NCBI GenBank assembly: GCA_002344785.1
Contig: DDUL01000013.1
Location: 22,608 to 86,607 of the forward strand
DNA length: 64,000 nucleotides
Direction of reading: 5' to 3'
Source: Bdellovibrionaceae bacterium UBA2339
Lineage (GTDB): Bacteria > Bdellovibrionota > Bdellovibrionia > Bdellovibrionales > JAMPXM01
Shown here: in pieces, positions 16,561 to 24,083 of the stretch
How positions within the stretch are numbered: position 1 is the first letter of the stretch
Layout: every line of letters begins with the position of its first letter
Made by a program: the position numbers and the translations under genes
Notes under the pieces: model-generated
Told to the model about the DNA's origin: nothing
Databases searched by the model: none
The model's input: the letters and a program-made list of their open reading frames with translations, nothing else

Positions 16561-16769
16561 GGTTGAACCACTCCGCTGACGAGCCCATCTCGCCAGCTGA
16601 TTGATCTCAAATTTCATTGCGAGCTTTCGCTCGCGTGTGGGACGCCCACCGGTGGTGCGATCGACGGGTGACTGTCCGTCTCTCGCGCCGGCGGGGCGAT
16701 TCGTGAGGAGTTTGCTTTCAGTGACTGCTGAAGCGACTCTTCAGAACTGTCCCAACGTGCTCAAGCTAC

Positions 16770-16796
16770 TTCTCGGCTTTGGTCCAGAAAGCTTGA
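16770..16796 (-). promoter_or_regulatory. Sigma-28-type promoter for flagellin 2
   Basis: On the minus strand TCAAGCTT, an 11-bp spacer, then GCCGAGAA (7 of 8 matches to the FliA -10 box). The leader is about 280 nt. The spacing and boxes parallel those upstream of flagellins 1 and 3. Confidence 0.7.
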
Positions 16797-17193
16797 GACC
16801 TTAGTCCAGCTCCGTGCGTTGCGCAGCGCGTCTAGTGCGCGATTCGACAAAAGGAAGTCGCTAAAAATTTTTTTTCAAGTACCGCCCAAAGTCCAGGTCC
16901 TAGACCTTCCTCGAGGGCTCGTGAGTCGGCAAAGTGCGCACTTCGGGAAGCCTCGAGTCTTGATTTGCAGTGAAGATCCGTGCGTCAAGTGGCGCTCAAG
17001 TGGCACCCAACTGGCGCTCAACTGGCGCTCAAGTGGCACCCAACTGCGGCTCAACCATCGGGCAACGGTCAGCTGCGCCTCATCCGCAGATGAATTCGCA
17101 ACTCACTAAAGTGCCTGTGCCGCCCGGCCAAAAAACTCGACAAGCCAGGCAGCGCGCACAACGATGAGTTCTTTGAATTTGCCTGGGGAAAAC
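16797..17193. other. Intergenic region upstream of the radical SAM pair
   Basis: No gene is seen between the flagellin 2 promoter and the first radical SAM gene. It contains the 11-bp tandem repeat at 16985-17056. A weak sigma-28-like candidate for the plus strand is present: TAAAGTGC at 17107-17114, 11 bp, then GGCCAAAA (5 of 8). Confidence 0.4.
16985..17056. repeat. 11-bp tandem repeat array (about 6.5 copies)
   Basis: The unit is TCAASTGGCRC with starts at 16985, 16996, 17007, 17018, 17029, 17040 and 17051. The exact 11-bp period places each copy on nearly the same face of the helix. It lies between the flagellin 2 promoter and the radical SAM genes. Confidence 0.85.
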
Positions 17194-18234
17194 ATGACGA
17201 CCAACGACTCGGCCGCGACTCAAACAACCGCCACCACTCCGACCGACGACTATCTGCGGCTGGAACACTCCAATGCAGATCACGCGCGCACCTTCGTGGT
17301 GAACTGGTGCCTCGGCAACACTTGCAACTACGCATGCTCCTACTGCCCCGATAATTTGCACGATGCCTCAAAACCATGGACCAGTTACGAGGTCGCGGAA
17401 GGTTTCGCGCGACGAGTGATGGAGCACTATGGGCCCGATCGGAAGTATTATTTCGAGTTCACCGGCGGCGAAGTTTCGCTGTGGAAGGATTTTCTGAAGC
17501 TGGCGGAATTCTTGAAGTCGCGAGGCGCTCGCGTCGGCATGATTTCGAACGGTTCGCGCTCGATGGACTGGTGGCAAAAGGCTCGACCTCTGCTCGATCA
17601 TGTCTGCATGAGTTTTCACCCAGAAAGCGCGCTCGAAAAGGAAGATCATTTCTTTGAAGTGGCGAAGTTTCTCAGCGAAGGCCTTCGCCTTCACCTGAAC
17701 GTGATGATGTCGCCCGAGAAATTCGACGCCTGCTATGCGGTCGCAACGCGACTCAAAAATATTCCTAACGTCAGCATCGCCATGCAGCCTTTGATCGTGA
17801 ACTTTGGTTCCGAGCTCTATAAGTACACGCCCGCGCAGCATCACATCATGGATAAGCAATATGACTTGATCGTGAAACACATCAAGCACACGCGCGAGTT
17901 TGAATACTTCCGAGGTGCGATGCAAAAAGTCTATTCCGACGGTCGCCGAGTTTCACAAGCTCCGCACCGCTTTATCAACAACAGCCAAAACAACTGGGCG
18001 GGCTGGAAGTGCAAAGTCGGTCTTGAGCAAATCGTCGTCGACTTCGATGGCAAAGTCTTTCGCGGCTGGTGCTTGGTCGGCGATAGCCTCGGCCACGTCG
18101 CCGACCCCGACTTCAAGTTTCCAACAGAAGCCATCACCTGCACGAAAACCATGTGCCACTGCAACTTCGACATCATGGCGACGAAGTATCGAGCCAACGC
18201 TGCGACCGCCGCCGAATCGGGAGTTTCACCATGA
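17194..18234 (+). CDS. Radical SAM enzyme with C-terminal SPASM-like cysteine domain
   Basis: Protein of 346 residues. CNYACSYC (Cys44, Cys48, Cys51) is the CxxxCxxC motif that binds the SAM-cleaving 4Fe-4S cluster, and FTGGEVSLW (91-93 GGE) is the SAM-binding strand. The C-terminal region has five cysteines (273, 293, 316, 321, 323) in the pattern C-x19-C-x22-C-x4-C-x-C, a likely auxiliary Fe-S cluster site of SPASM type, as in peptide- or protein-modifying enzymes. The start has GGGGAA upstream; an ATG at 17164 is an alternative. The stop overlaps the ATG of the next gene (ATGA). No precursor peptide gene is visible, so flagellins nearby are possible targets. Confidence 0.85.
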   Translation: MTTNDSAATQTTATTPTDDYLRLEHSNADHARTFVVNWCLGNTCNYACSYCPDNLHDASKPWTSYEVAEGFARRVMEHYGPDRKYYFEFTGGEVSLWKDFLKLAEFLKSRGARVGMISNGSRSMDWWQKARPLLDHVCMSFHPESALEKEDHFFEVAKFLSEGLRLHLNVMMSPEKFDACYAVATRLKNIPNVSIAMQPLIVNFGSELYKYTPAQHHIMDKQYDLIVKHIKHTREFEYFRGAMQKVYSDGRRVSQAPHRFINNSQNNWAGWKCKVGLEQIVVDFDGKVFRGWCLVGDSLGHVADPDFKFPTEAITCTKTMCHCNFDIMATKYRANAATAAESGVSP

Positions 18235-19259
18235 GCCTCGATATCACGCCTGGTCGCCCACTTCGAGCTTACCAACCTGACGGAAAGTTTCGCGACTTCT
18301 CCACCGACGAGCTCGTCGGCCGCAAATTGAATTACTACGAAGGCTGGAAGTGCGGTGTCGGCGTGCAGAACATCCACATCAACATGGATGGCGACATCTA
18401 CGGCGCGAGCTGCAAAGTCGGCGGCAAACTCGGCAACGTCTTTGAAGACTTCACGATCCCGAACGAGTGGCTGCCTTGCACGCGCAAGGTTTGCTCGTGT
18501 GGCGCGGATCTCTTTGTTCCCAAAGTCAAAGACGATGCGAACCGAACGCTGCTGAGAAAGTCGCAGGCGCTGCCTACACAGATGGAGAACAAACTCGAAG
18601 AGCTACAAACCGAGCACGTGGCCCTCGAACGCACACACGCCAGCGAGTACAAACAAGTTTACTGGGAAATCGGGCGCCGCTGTAACTACGACTGCTCCTA
18701 CTGCTGGCCGTGGATTCACAACAATACGGAAAGCCACAAGACGCTCGAGCAGCTGATGAAGGCCACGCACCTCGTGGAAGAACGCTTCATCCGCGGCGCC
18801 AAGGTGAACTGGGTCATCTCGGGCGGCGAACCGACGATCAACCCCGCCTTTATCGACTGGGTCCGCTACATCGCTTCGTGCGAGCACCATCTCTCGATGC
18901 ACTCCAATGGCTCGCGCCTGCCGGACTACTACCGCGAACTGATCACCTACGGTGATCTGAACCTCAGCGTGCACTTTCAGTTCTGGAAGAAGGAGCGCTT
19001 CCTCGAAAACGTTCGCGCCATCACCGAAGAAAAGGTCTCGCGCAAAAACCATGGCGTCGGACACTTCGAAGTGAAGATCATGATGACGCCCGGACGCCGC
19101 CAAGAGACTCTCGACCTCGAGGCCGAACTCCGGAAAGTCCCCGGATTCGTCGACTACTGCACCTGGGCCGTCGTGCCGATCCGCGACGGCAAAATGGGCG
19201 ATCAGATCATGGAAGGCTATGAGCCCGCGGACTTTGAGTTGTTTGGTGACCGCCGCTAG
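18231..19259 (+). CDS. Radical SAM enzyme with permuted (N-terminal) SPASM-like domain
   Basis: Protein of 342 residues whose domain order is the reverse of its neighbour. Residues 38-92 carry five cysteines (41, 61, 83, 88, 90) in the pattern C-x19-C-x21-C-x4-C-x-C, nearly identical to the C-terminal domain of the upstream enzyme, with matching segments such as GWKC, DGDIYG and GNV. The radical SAM core follows: CNYDCSYC (Cys151, 155, 158) and ISGGEPTINP. No auxiliary domain follows the core. Start is the ATGA overlap, so the two proteins are likely made together and may act as a pair. The stop TAG is formed at the edge of element E, so the natural C-terminus may be missing. Confidence 0.8.
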   Translation: MSLDITPGRPLRAYQPDGKFRDFSTDELVGRKLNYYEGWKCGVGVQNIHINMDGDIYGASCKVGGKLGNVFEDFTIPNEWLPCTRKVCSCGADLFVPKVKDDANRTLLRKSQALPTQMENKLEELQTEHVALERTHASEYKQVYWEIGRRCNYDCSYCWPWIHNNTESHKTLEQLMKATHLVEERFIRGAKVNWVISGGEPTINPAFIDWVRYIASCEHHLSMHSNGSRLPDYYRELITYGDLNLSVHFQFWKKERFLENVRAITEEKVSRKNHGVGHFEVKIMMTPGRRQETLDLEAELRKVPGFVDYCTWAVVPIRDGKMGDQIMEGYEPADFELFGDRR

Positions 19260-19452
19260 CTGCCCCGCTTGAGTGTGCAAACTCTCTCAGCTGCAGCAGT
19301 CATTTTCTGAATTCCACTCGCTTTTTCGAGGCCACAGGCGTCCCAGACCGATATGTCGCGACCATTTGGCGCGCCAATCTTCAATTTCCGCTGTTATTTC
19401 TGTGACTTCTCAGCTCGCGGAGCGCGGATTTGCACACGCAAAGCGGGCAGCT
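19258..19452. mobile_element. MITE-like inverted-repeat element E (195 bp)
   Basis: The left end is AGCTGCCCCGCTTGAGTGTG and the right end (read inward) is AGCTGCCCGCTTTGCGTGTG; both carry the CCCGC variant and continue CAAA. Its AG completes the TAG stop of the second radical SAM gene. On the other strand it encodes the last 18 residues and the stop of the SGNH hydrolase. Core palindromes include TTGGCGCGCCAA. Confidence 0.8.
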
Positions 19453-21292
19453 CGAGGGAGGCCCCAGCCAAAGCCCCATACCCCCGCTCGTTCAGGTGGT
19501 GATCGCGCGGACCATAGAGCTGCGTGAAGAAGGCTTCGATCGGCTCGTTGGCCGCGCGGGCGGCATCGAGGATCACTTGGTAAGTGTCGAGGAAGTCCAA
19601 ATCGAGTTCGGTCGCAATACCTTTAAGCAATGCATGGATGGGCGTGGGCTGGCCGTTGAGGCGATTGGGCTGAAATCCGACGATGATGAGTTGAGCACGC
19701 GGTGCAAGCGGATGGCGTTGGTTGTGATGCTCGACCCAAGCTTTGGCCTCGGCCAGATCCGACTTCAACCACGCCCGCATCTCAATTTGATCGCTGACGA
19801 GCAGATCAAAGAGACCAGGAAAGCGTTGATTGATCCGCTCAGCCGCCGCGCGCGTGTGATGCGCATTTTCGTCGACGATCATGCCGATCATCTTCGGCAT
19901 CAGTGAAACGTGGGCGTTCATGGGCGGATAAGGGTTGGCCATGAGGTTTTGTTCGTAGACTCGCCAGGCGTATGCGGCGTCTTGCGGCGCACGCCCGAGC
20001 GCATCTTGGGCCAACAGGAAGCCTGCGCCAAAGAGCTCGGGCGCCCACTCCAGCAACATTTCAAGATGTTCACGATCGGCCTTTGAAAGGCCGCCGTTCG
20101 GTATGGCGAAGTTGGCGCCGATGAATCTTTGAATCCAAGGCTGAAGGCGCGAATCGATGGCATCGCGAGGGCGCGCACTCAGACGACGCTTCAGCTCGGC
20201 GCGTATCTCGGGAGTGAGGCGCAGGCCTTCACCGCCCGTATCGCGGGCGAGAATTTTTTCGATCAGCATTTCGATCAGCACGGGCCGGCGCCCGAGATCG
20301 CGGGCGCGAGCGAATGCGGCATCAAGCTGCGCCAGCAAAGTGGCGGGCGAGGCTTTAGGGTTTTGGCTAGTGAGATTGGCCTCGGCGACCACAAAGCCAA
20401 GATGATAGGGAAATTCGCGTTGGCCTCGGCGCAATTCGCTCTCGACCCACACGAATGTCTCGTGTTGAAGGTCACGAGTGAAGGGCTCCCACGGCATGAG
20501 ATTTCCCATCCACGTCCAATTCGCCGTTAAGGGGTGTCGGGACAACTCACTGATTTCACCTTCACCCGTGGGGCTTGAGTACTCGTGCTCGTCGTAGCGA
20601 ACGAGCATGTCAGTGAATTTCACCAGCCGAGACCACTCTGACAGAAAGTCTACGCCTTGGCGCAACCAAGATCGCCGGGCCAACCAACGTCTCCGTCCAT
20701 GATAATCGAGCGAGTTCGCATCACCGCCCCAGAAAAAGATGAAATTCGGCTGAGTTCGCTTCAGTGAAGCGCGCATCAGCTGCACCAAGCCTGTAGACCC
20801 CATTCCGATCTTCGCCACCTTTTCGACTCTCAATGGACCATCCCACAGAGGTCGCAGCCGAACTTCCATTTGGTCTGCGACGGACTTGTGCGCGGGCGCG
20901 CCGACTCCGTACACATGCGAAGCGCCGATCCACAAAATGCGAAGCGGCCGCCTCTGTCGATTTGATGCTCCGACCGAGGCCAGGCCAACATCGCTCACAT
21001 ATTCAGAGTTCAGCGCTGTGCGTGGATCAGGAGCCTCGTCGCCGGCCGCATCGCCGGCCGCATCACCGGCCGCGCCGGTCGCGTCAGTCCCATCCGTCTC
21101 GCTGGAGACGTCGATCGCGGTGTTCTCAGGTGAGTGCGCCGTGACACTGAAACGCAAAGCGAACTCGGCGATAAGTAAAATTGCAATGAGCGGAAGCAAA
21201 CCCAAAGCTAAGGCTTGCAGGCGGGAGCGGGGGCGACGACGCCGAACGGTGGTCGCTGATGAAGAAGTACGAAGAAGATCTGACGATGCCAC
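19394..21292 (-). CDS. Membrane-anchored SGNH/GDSL-type hydrolase
   Basis: Protein of 632 residues. An N-terminal membrane anchor (ALALGLLPLIAILLIAEFAL) precedes a low-complexity Ala/Gly/Asp linker encoded by a short repeat, then an SGNH block I segment ILWIGASHVYGVGA with the nucleophilic serine, and near the end RDHHLNERGYGALA with the Asp-x-His pair of block V. Such enzymes remove or add acyl groups on sugars outside the cytoplasm. A GTG start 23 bp after the flagellin 3 stop suggests one transcript with flagellin. The last 18 residues are encoded inside element E. A role in acylation of a filament or envelope glycan is an inference from context. Confidence 0.7.
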   Translation of the reverse strand: MASSDLLRTSSSATTVRRRRPRSRLQALALGLLPLIAILLIAEFALRFSVTAHSPENTAIDVSSETDGTDATGAAGDAAGDAAGDEAPDPRTALNSEYVSDVGLASVGASNRQRRPLRILWIGASHVYGVGAPAHKSVADQMEVRLRPLWDGPLRVEKVAKIGMGSTGLVQLMRASLKRTQPNFIFFWGGDANSLDYHGRRRWLARRSWLRQGVDFLSEWSRLVKFTDMLVRYDEHEYSSPTGEGEISELSRHPLTANWTWMGNLMPWEPFTRDLQHETFVWVESELRRGQREFPYHLGFVVAEANLTSQNPKASPATLLAQLDAAFARARDLGRRPVLIEMLIEKILARDTGGEGLRLTPEIRAELKRRLSARPRDAIDSRLQPWIQRFIGANFAIPNGGLSKADREHLEMLLEWAPELFGAGFLLAQDALGRAPQDAAYAWRVYEQNLMANPYPPMNAHVSLMPKMIGMIVDENAHHTRAAAERINQRFPGLFDLLVSDQIEMRAWLKSDLAEAKAWVEHHNQRHPLAPRAQLIIVGFQPNRLNGQPTPIHALLKGIATELDLDFLDTYQVILDAARAANEPIEAFFTQLYGPRDHHLNERGYGALAGASLELPALRVQIRAPRAEKSQK

Positions 21293-21315
21293 TGACTTTC
21301 AAAGTAGCAGAGTCA

Positions 21316-22143
21316 TCACAGCAAGCGAAGCGCTCGTTCGGGATTCATATTCGCCTGCGCAAGAACTGATATACCAAAGTCGTGAAGAATTCTTCCGCGC
21401 GCGAGCTCCGTGACCTCTTCGGCAATGTCGGCATCGGAAATTCGGGATCGCGCCGACGCGACGTTTTCGCGTTGCACGTCGAGATGATTGACGGAGAACT
21501 CCAAGCGGCCCTGCAAGGCACCAAAACCCGCGCGCGCGGCCGAGATGGTGTTGAGTGCATCATCTAAATCCGCGAGCACAGCTCGCGCTTCGTCTTGGTC
21601 AGCGACATCCAGTCCAGAAATTCCAAGCGAGTCCGCACGCGTGTCAGCTTCGGCGCGAAAGCGCACGACGTCTTGGTCAGTGGACGAAGTTGTACCGAGA
21701 AAAAACTCATACTCTTCGTTGGAGCCGGTGAGCAGCATCTTCTCGCCGAAACGTGTGGAGTTGGCGATGCGATCCACCTCGGCCAGCAACTGTTGGAACT
21801 CGAGATTCAAATACTCGCGCTCTTCGTCGCCGACAGTGTCACTCGCGCTTTGCACCGCGATCTCGCGCAATCGCACGATGATATTGTTTTGTTCGGAGAG
21901 GCCGCCTTCGGCGACTTGCAGAAAGCCGATGGCGTTTTCGGCGTTGCGCTTGGCTTGCATGAAGCCACGCTCTTGCGCACGAAGTCCTTCGGAGATCGCA
22001 AAGCTGGCGGGATCATCACCCGGTTGGCCAAAGCGTTGTCCGCTGGCCAAAGCTTTGAAGGACTTCGCCATGCTGCGCGAGTTTTCTTGCAAAGCTCGGT
22101 TGGCGGCGATGGCCGCGATGTTGGTGCCGATTCTCAGTCCCAT
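21316..22143 (-). CDS. fliC: Flagellin (copy 3, divergent)
   Basis: Protein of 275 residues. MGLRIGTNIAAIAANRALQ, then GDDPASFAISEGLRAQERGF and NAIGFLQVAEGGLSEQNNII mark the N-terminal domain; GALQGRLEFSVNHLDVQRENVASARSRISDADIAEEV marks the C-terminal one. It departs from copies 1 and 2 at normally fixed positions: QPGDDPASFAISE replaces AADDAAGLALSE, and the C-terminus ends ILHDFGISVLAQANMNPERALRLL. It may be a minor or sheath-specific flagellin. The ATG with GAGGGGG upstream is used; the GTG at 22149 is not. The ribosome site lies in a hairpin loop, and a sigma-28 promoter is about 230 bp upstream. Confidence 0.9.
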   Translation of the reverse strand: MGLRIGTNIAAIAANRALQENSRSMAKSFKALASGQRFGQPGDDPASFAISEGLRAQERGFMQAKRNAENAIGFLQVAEGGLSEQNNIIVRLREIAVQSASDTVGDEEREYLNLEFQQLLAEVDRIANSTRFGEKMLLTGSNEEYEFFLGTTSSTDQDVVRFRAEADTRADSLGISGLDVADQDEARAVLADLDDALNTISAARAGFGALQGRLEFSVNHLDVQRENVASARSRISDADIAEEVTELARGRILHDFGISVLAQANMNPERALRLL

Positions 22144-22144
22144 G

Positions 22145-22167
22145 TGCACGCCCCCTCAAGTCGTGCA
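22145..22167 (-). promoter_or_regulatory. Hairpin presenting the flagellin 3 ribosome site
   Basis: In the mRNA a 6-bp stem TGCACG/CGTGCA encloses the 11-base loop ACTTGAGGGGG, which contains the Shine-Dalgarno sequence; the stem ends 1 base before the start codon ATG. It could expose or sequester the site depending on stability or a bound factor. Confidence 0.5.
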
Positions 22168-22371
22168 GCCCATTGAGAGCTGGCGAACGCGGCACTGCGG
22201 ACGCGATCGAGTCACCTCGAATCTCCGCAAGTTCAAACGCACGTTACGTTCAGCTCCGACGACGACACTCAAACACTTGAGCGGAAAGCCCATCCCACCC
22301 CGGTGGTTTGAGGACCAAACGGGCCGGCGTCACCCCGCCCTTTGGTCGAGTCACTTCAGCAGTCTTGAGAC

Positions 22372-22398
22372 TCTTCGGTGCGGCGCGTCAGAACTTGA
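22372..22398 (-). promoter_or_regulatory. Sigma-28-type promoter for flagellin 3
   Basis: On the minus strand TCAAGTTC, an 11-bp spacer, then ACCGAAGA. It matches the boxes upstream of flagellins 1 and 2 at nearly all positions. The leader is about 220 nt. The 310-bp gap from 22144 to 22453 holds this promoter and the leader hairpin and nothing else that I see. Confidence 0.7.
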
Positions 22399-22453
22399 GG
22401 GAATTGTGGCGCATTGCGTCTAAATTCAGATCATGTACAGTGAATTCAGCAAC

Positions 22454-23236
22454 TTAGCGTCCGTAGATTTCACGATGCAGTTGCAGGCAAGTGAACAAAA
22501 TTGCTCGGGCTTCGTCTTGTTTTAAGCCATCGAACTCGAAGCCACCTGGTGTCCCAGATTGAGCCACAGATTGTGTTTGAGAGTCAGCTTGAGTCGCCGG
22601 TGTGGCCTCGGTCGCTGGAAATAAGGCCACAAGCTTGGCTGTAAAGTCCACTTCCCGCCCCGGCGAAAGCTTGAGTCGTCCCGCGATCTCAGCGCCGGGT
22701 TTAATCTCAGGCAAGCCTTCAAGCGGCCACATGAGTTTCATTCCGCCCGCGGACAGATCGAGTAAATTCAGCGGCAACTCCGGCGCCACGCGTACGGCAT
22801 GCACGCGCTGAAGAAAACACTGCACAACGCCGTGACGGATCGGCACGCGAAAGTCGCGTCGTCGTTGTTGTCGCAACAAACTCTTTGCTGCGTTGACTGT
22901 GATGGTGGTGAGTGACGAGTCCGCGATGATATCGCGAATCGCGTATTGTCCCGTGCTGATCGAAAAAATCAACTCCAGCTCAAGACCCGGCTGAATCTCT
23001 TTCGGTAAAAGCTGCGGAACCGTACTGGGCGAGGGCGCGCCCGAGGCGGCCGTCGGTGTGAGAACTAAGCGCGAGCCTTTGACAGCTTTGATGCTGAACT
23101 CATAGTCCCGCGTGAATCCGCCGGGCGCCACGATGCTGGCGAACACAGCGACCCCGCGCACGTTCGCTTCGTTCAAAACGCGCGCGACTTCATCGACATC
23201 CGTGACATTTTCGAAGGCGAGATCGGCCTGCGACAT
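22454..23236 (-). CDS. PilZ-domain protein, YcgR-like c-di-GMP effector
   Basis: Protein of 260 residues. An N-terminal flagellar-regulator-type beta domain (about 20-125) is followed by a PilZ domain with RQQRRRDFRVPI (the RxxxR c-di-GMP motif) and LDLSAGGMKL (the DxSxxG motif) at about 120-170. This two-domain order is that of YcgR, which slows the flagellar motor when c-di-GMP is bound. A GGAG lies 11 nt before the ATG. Its location among flagellar genes supports a motility role. Between the PilZ core and the C-terminus there is a Thr/Gln/Ser-rich insertion. Confidence 0.8.
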   Translation of the reverse strand: MSQADLAFENVTDVDEVARVLNEANVRGVAVFASIVAPGGFTRDYEFSIKAVKGSRLVLTPTAASGAPSPSTVPQLLPKEIQPGLELELIFSISTGQYAIRDIIADSSLTTITVNAAKSLLRQQRRRDFRVPIRHGVVQCFLQRVHAVRVAPELPLNLLDLSAGGMKLMWPLEGLPEIKPGAEIAGRLKLSPGREVDFTAKLVALFPATEATPATQADSQTQSVAQSGTPGGFEFDGLKQDEARAILFTCLQLHREIYGR

Positions 23237-23360
23237 ACAGCGATCATCTCCAAGTCAAAAGTGATTGTCGAGATCACAATTACGCACAAATTTGTCGGGT
23301 GCAATTCCGGCCACGCCTCGCAAGAAGCCCAAGGCCAGGCCACGAAGTCACCGCCGACAC

Positions 23361-24050
23361 TTAGGCCGCACGATAATAGCGGCGCTTCGCTAAGGAACTC
23401 GGCACATGCGGACCGCGATGATCTTCGGTCTTGTCCGACAGTTGCGAATGCGTCTCGGCTTCGGCTCCCGAACTTGACTCAGACTGCATCTCAAGACTTG
23501 AGCCCGCATCATCATCGGCAAAGCGTTCCGCATGCCCTGCCGGATCGTCACCAATTCGCAAGACGTTTGCCGCCTCATTCGCGTCGGCCTCGCTCGCCAA
23601 GGCTTCCTCATCCGCCCATTTGGGATCTCGAGCTCGAGATAGTTTCGACTTTTTGCCTCGCTGCTCCTCAGACTTGTAGCGCGAAATTCCACGCTGCAAG
23701 CGCCACCGCGTCTGCAGATTCTCGCTGAGAAAACGCGCGCGATCCGAAGCCGCCTGCGCATCGCGACCTTCCAACACCTGGCGGTTCACCGCATCGACTT
23801 CTTCGCCCTCGCCGTGGGAAACTTTCGCCTGCGCTTGCGCTTGGTGGCGAATCAGCTGCGACAATCGCCTGAGCGCATCGCGAGTCTCATCGCCAATTTC
23901 CGTGCTGGTCGCCGAAACCGCAGAAGCCGCTTGCTCCGACTCCAGCGGTGCTGAGGCCGCTCGCAAAGACTTCATGCGACCGCTTTCGGCCAAATGTGTC
24001 TCAGTTCGCGCCAAAGTCGGCGGCTGAAAGGGCATGGAGCTGACTTTCAT
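23361..24050 (-). CDS. Hypothetical hydrophilic protein
   Basis: Protein of 229 residues, not recognised. It has no signal or membrane segment. The middle (about 55-130) is helical and Arg/Gln-rich, and the C-terminal half is acidic and low in complexity (EADANEAANVLRIGDDPAG, SGAEAETHSQLSDKTEDH), ending KRRYYRAA. The composition resembles FliK-like or other disordered flagellar proteins only loosely. It follows the MeaB gene by 33 bp on the same strand with no clear ribosome site at the ATG, so the start is uncertain. Confidence 0.5.
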   Translation of the reverse strand: MKVSSMPFQPPTLARTETHLAESGRMKSLRAASAPLESEQAASAVSATSTEIGDETRDALRRLSQLIRHQAQAQAKVSHGEGEEVDAVNRQVLEGRDAQAASDRARFLSENLQTRWRLQRGISRYKSEEQRGKKSKLSRARDPKWADEEALASEADANEAANVLRIGDDPAGHAERFADDDAGSSLEMQSESSSGAEAETHSQLSDKTEDHRGPHVPSSLAKRRYYRAA

Positions 24051-24083
24051 GCTGTTGAATGTAGCGAAGTCCGCTGGCGATCA

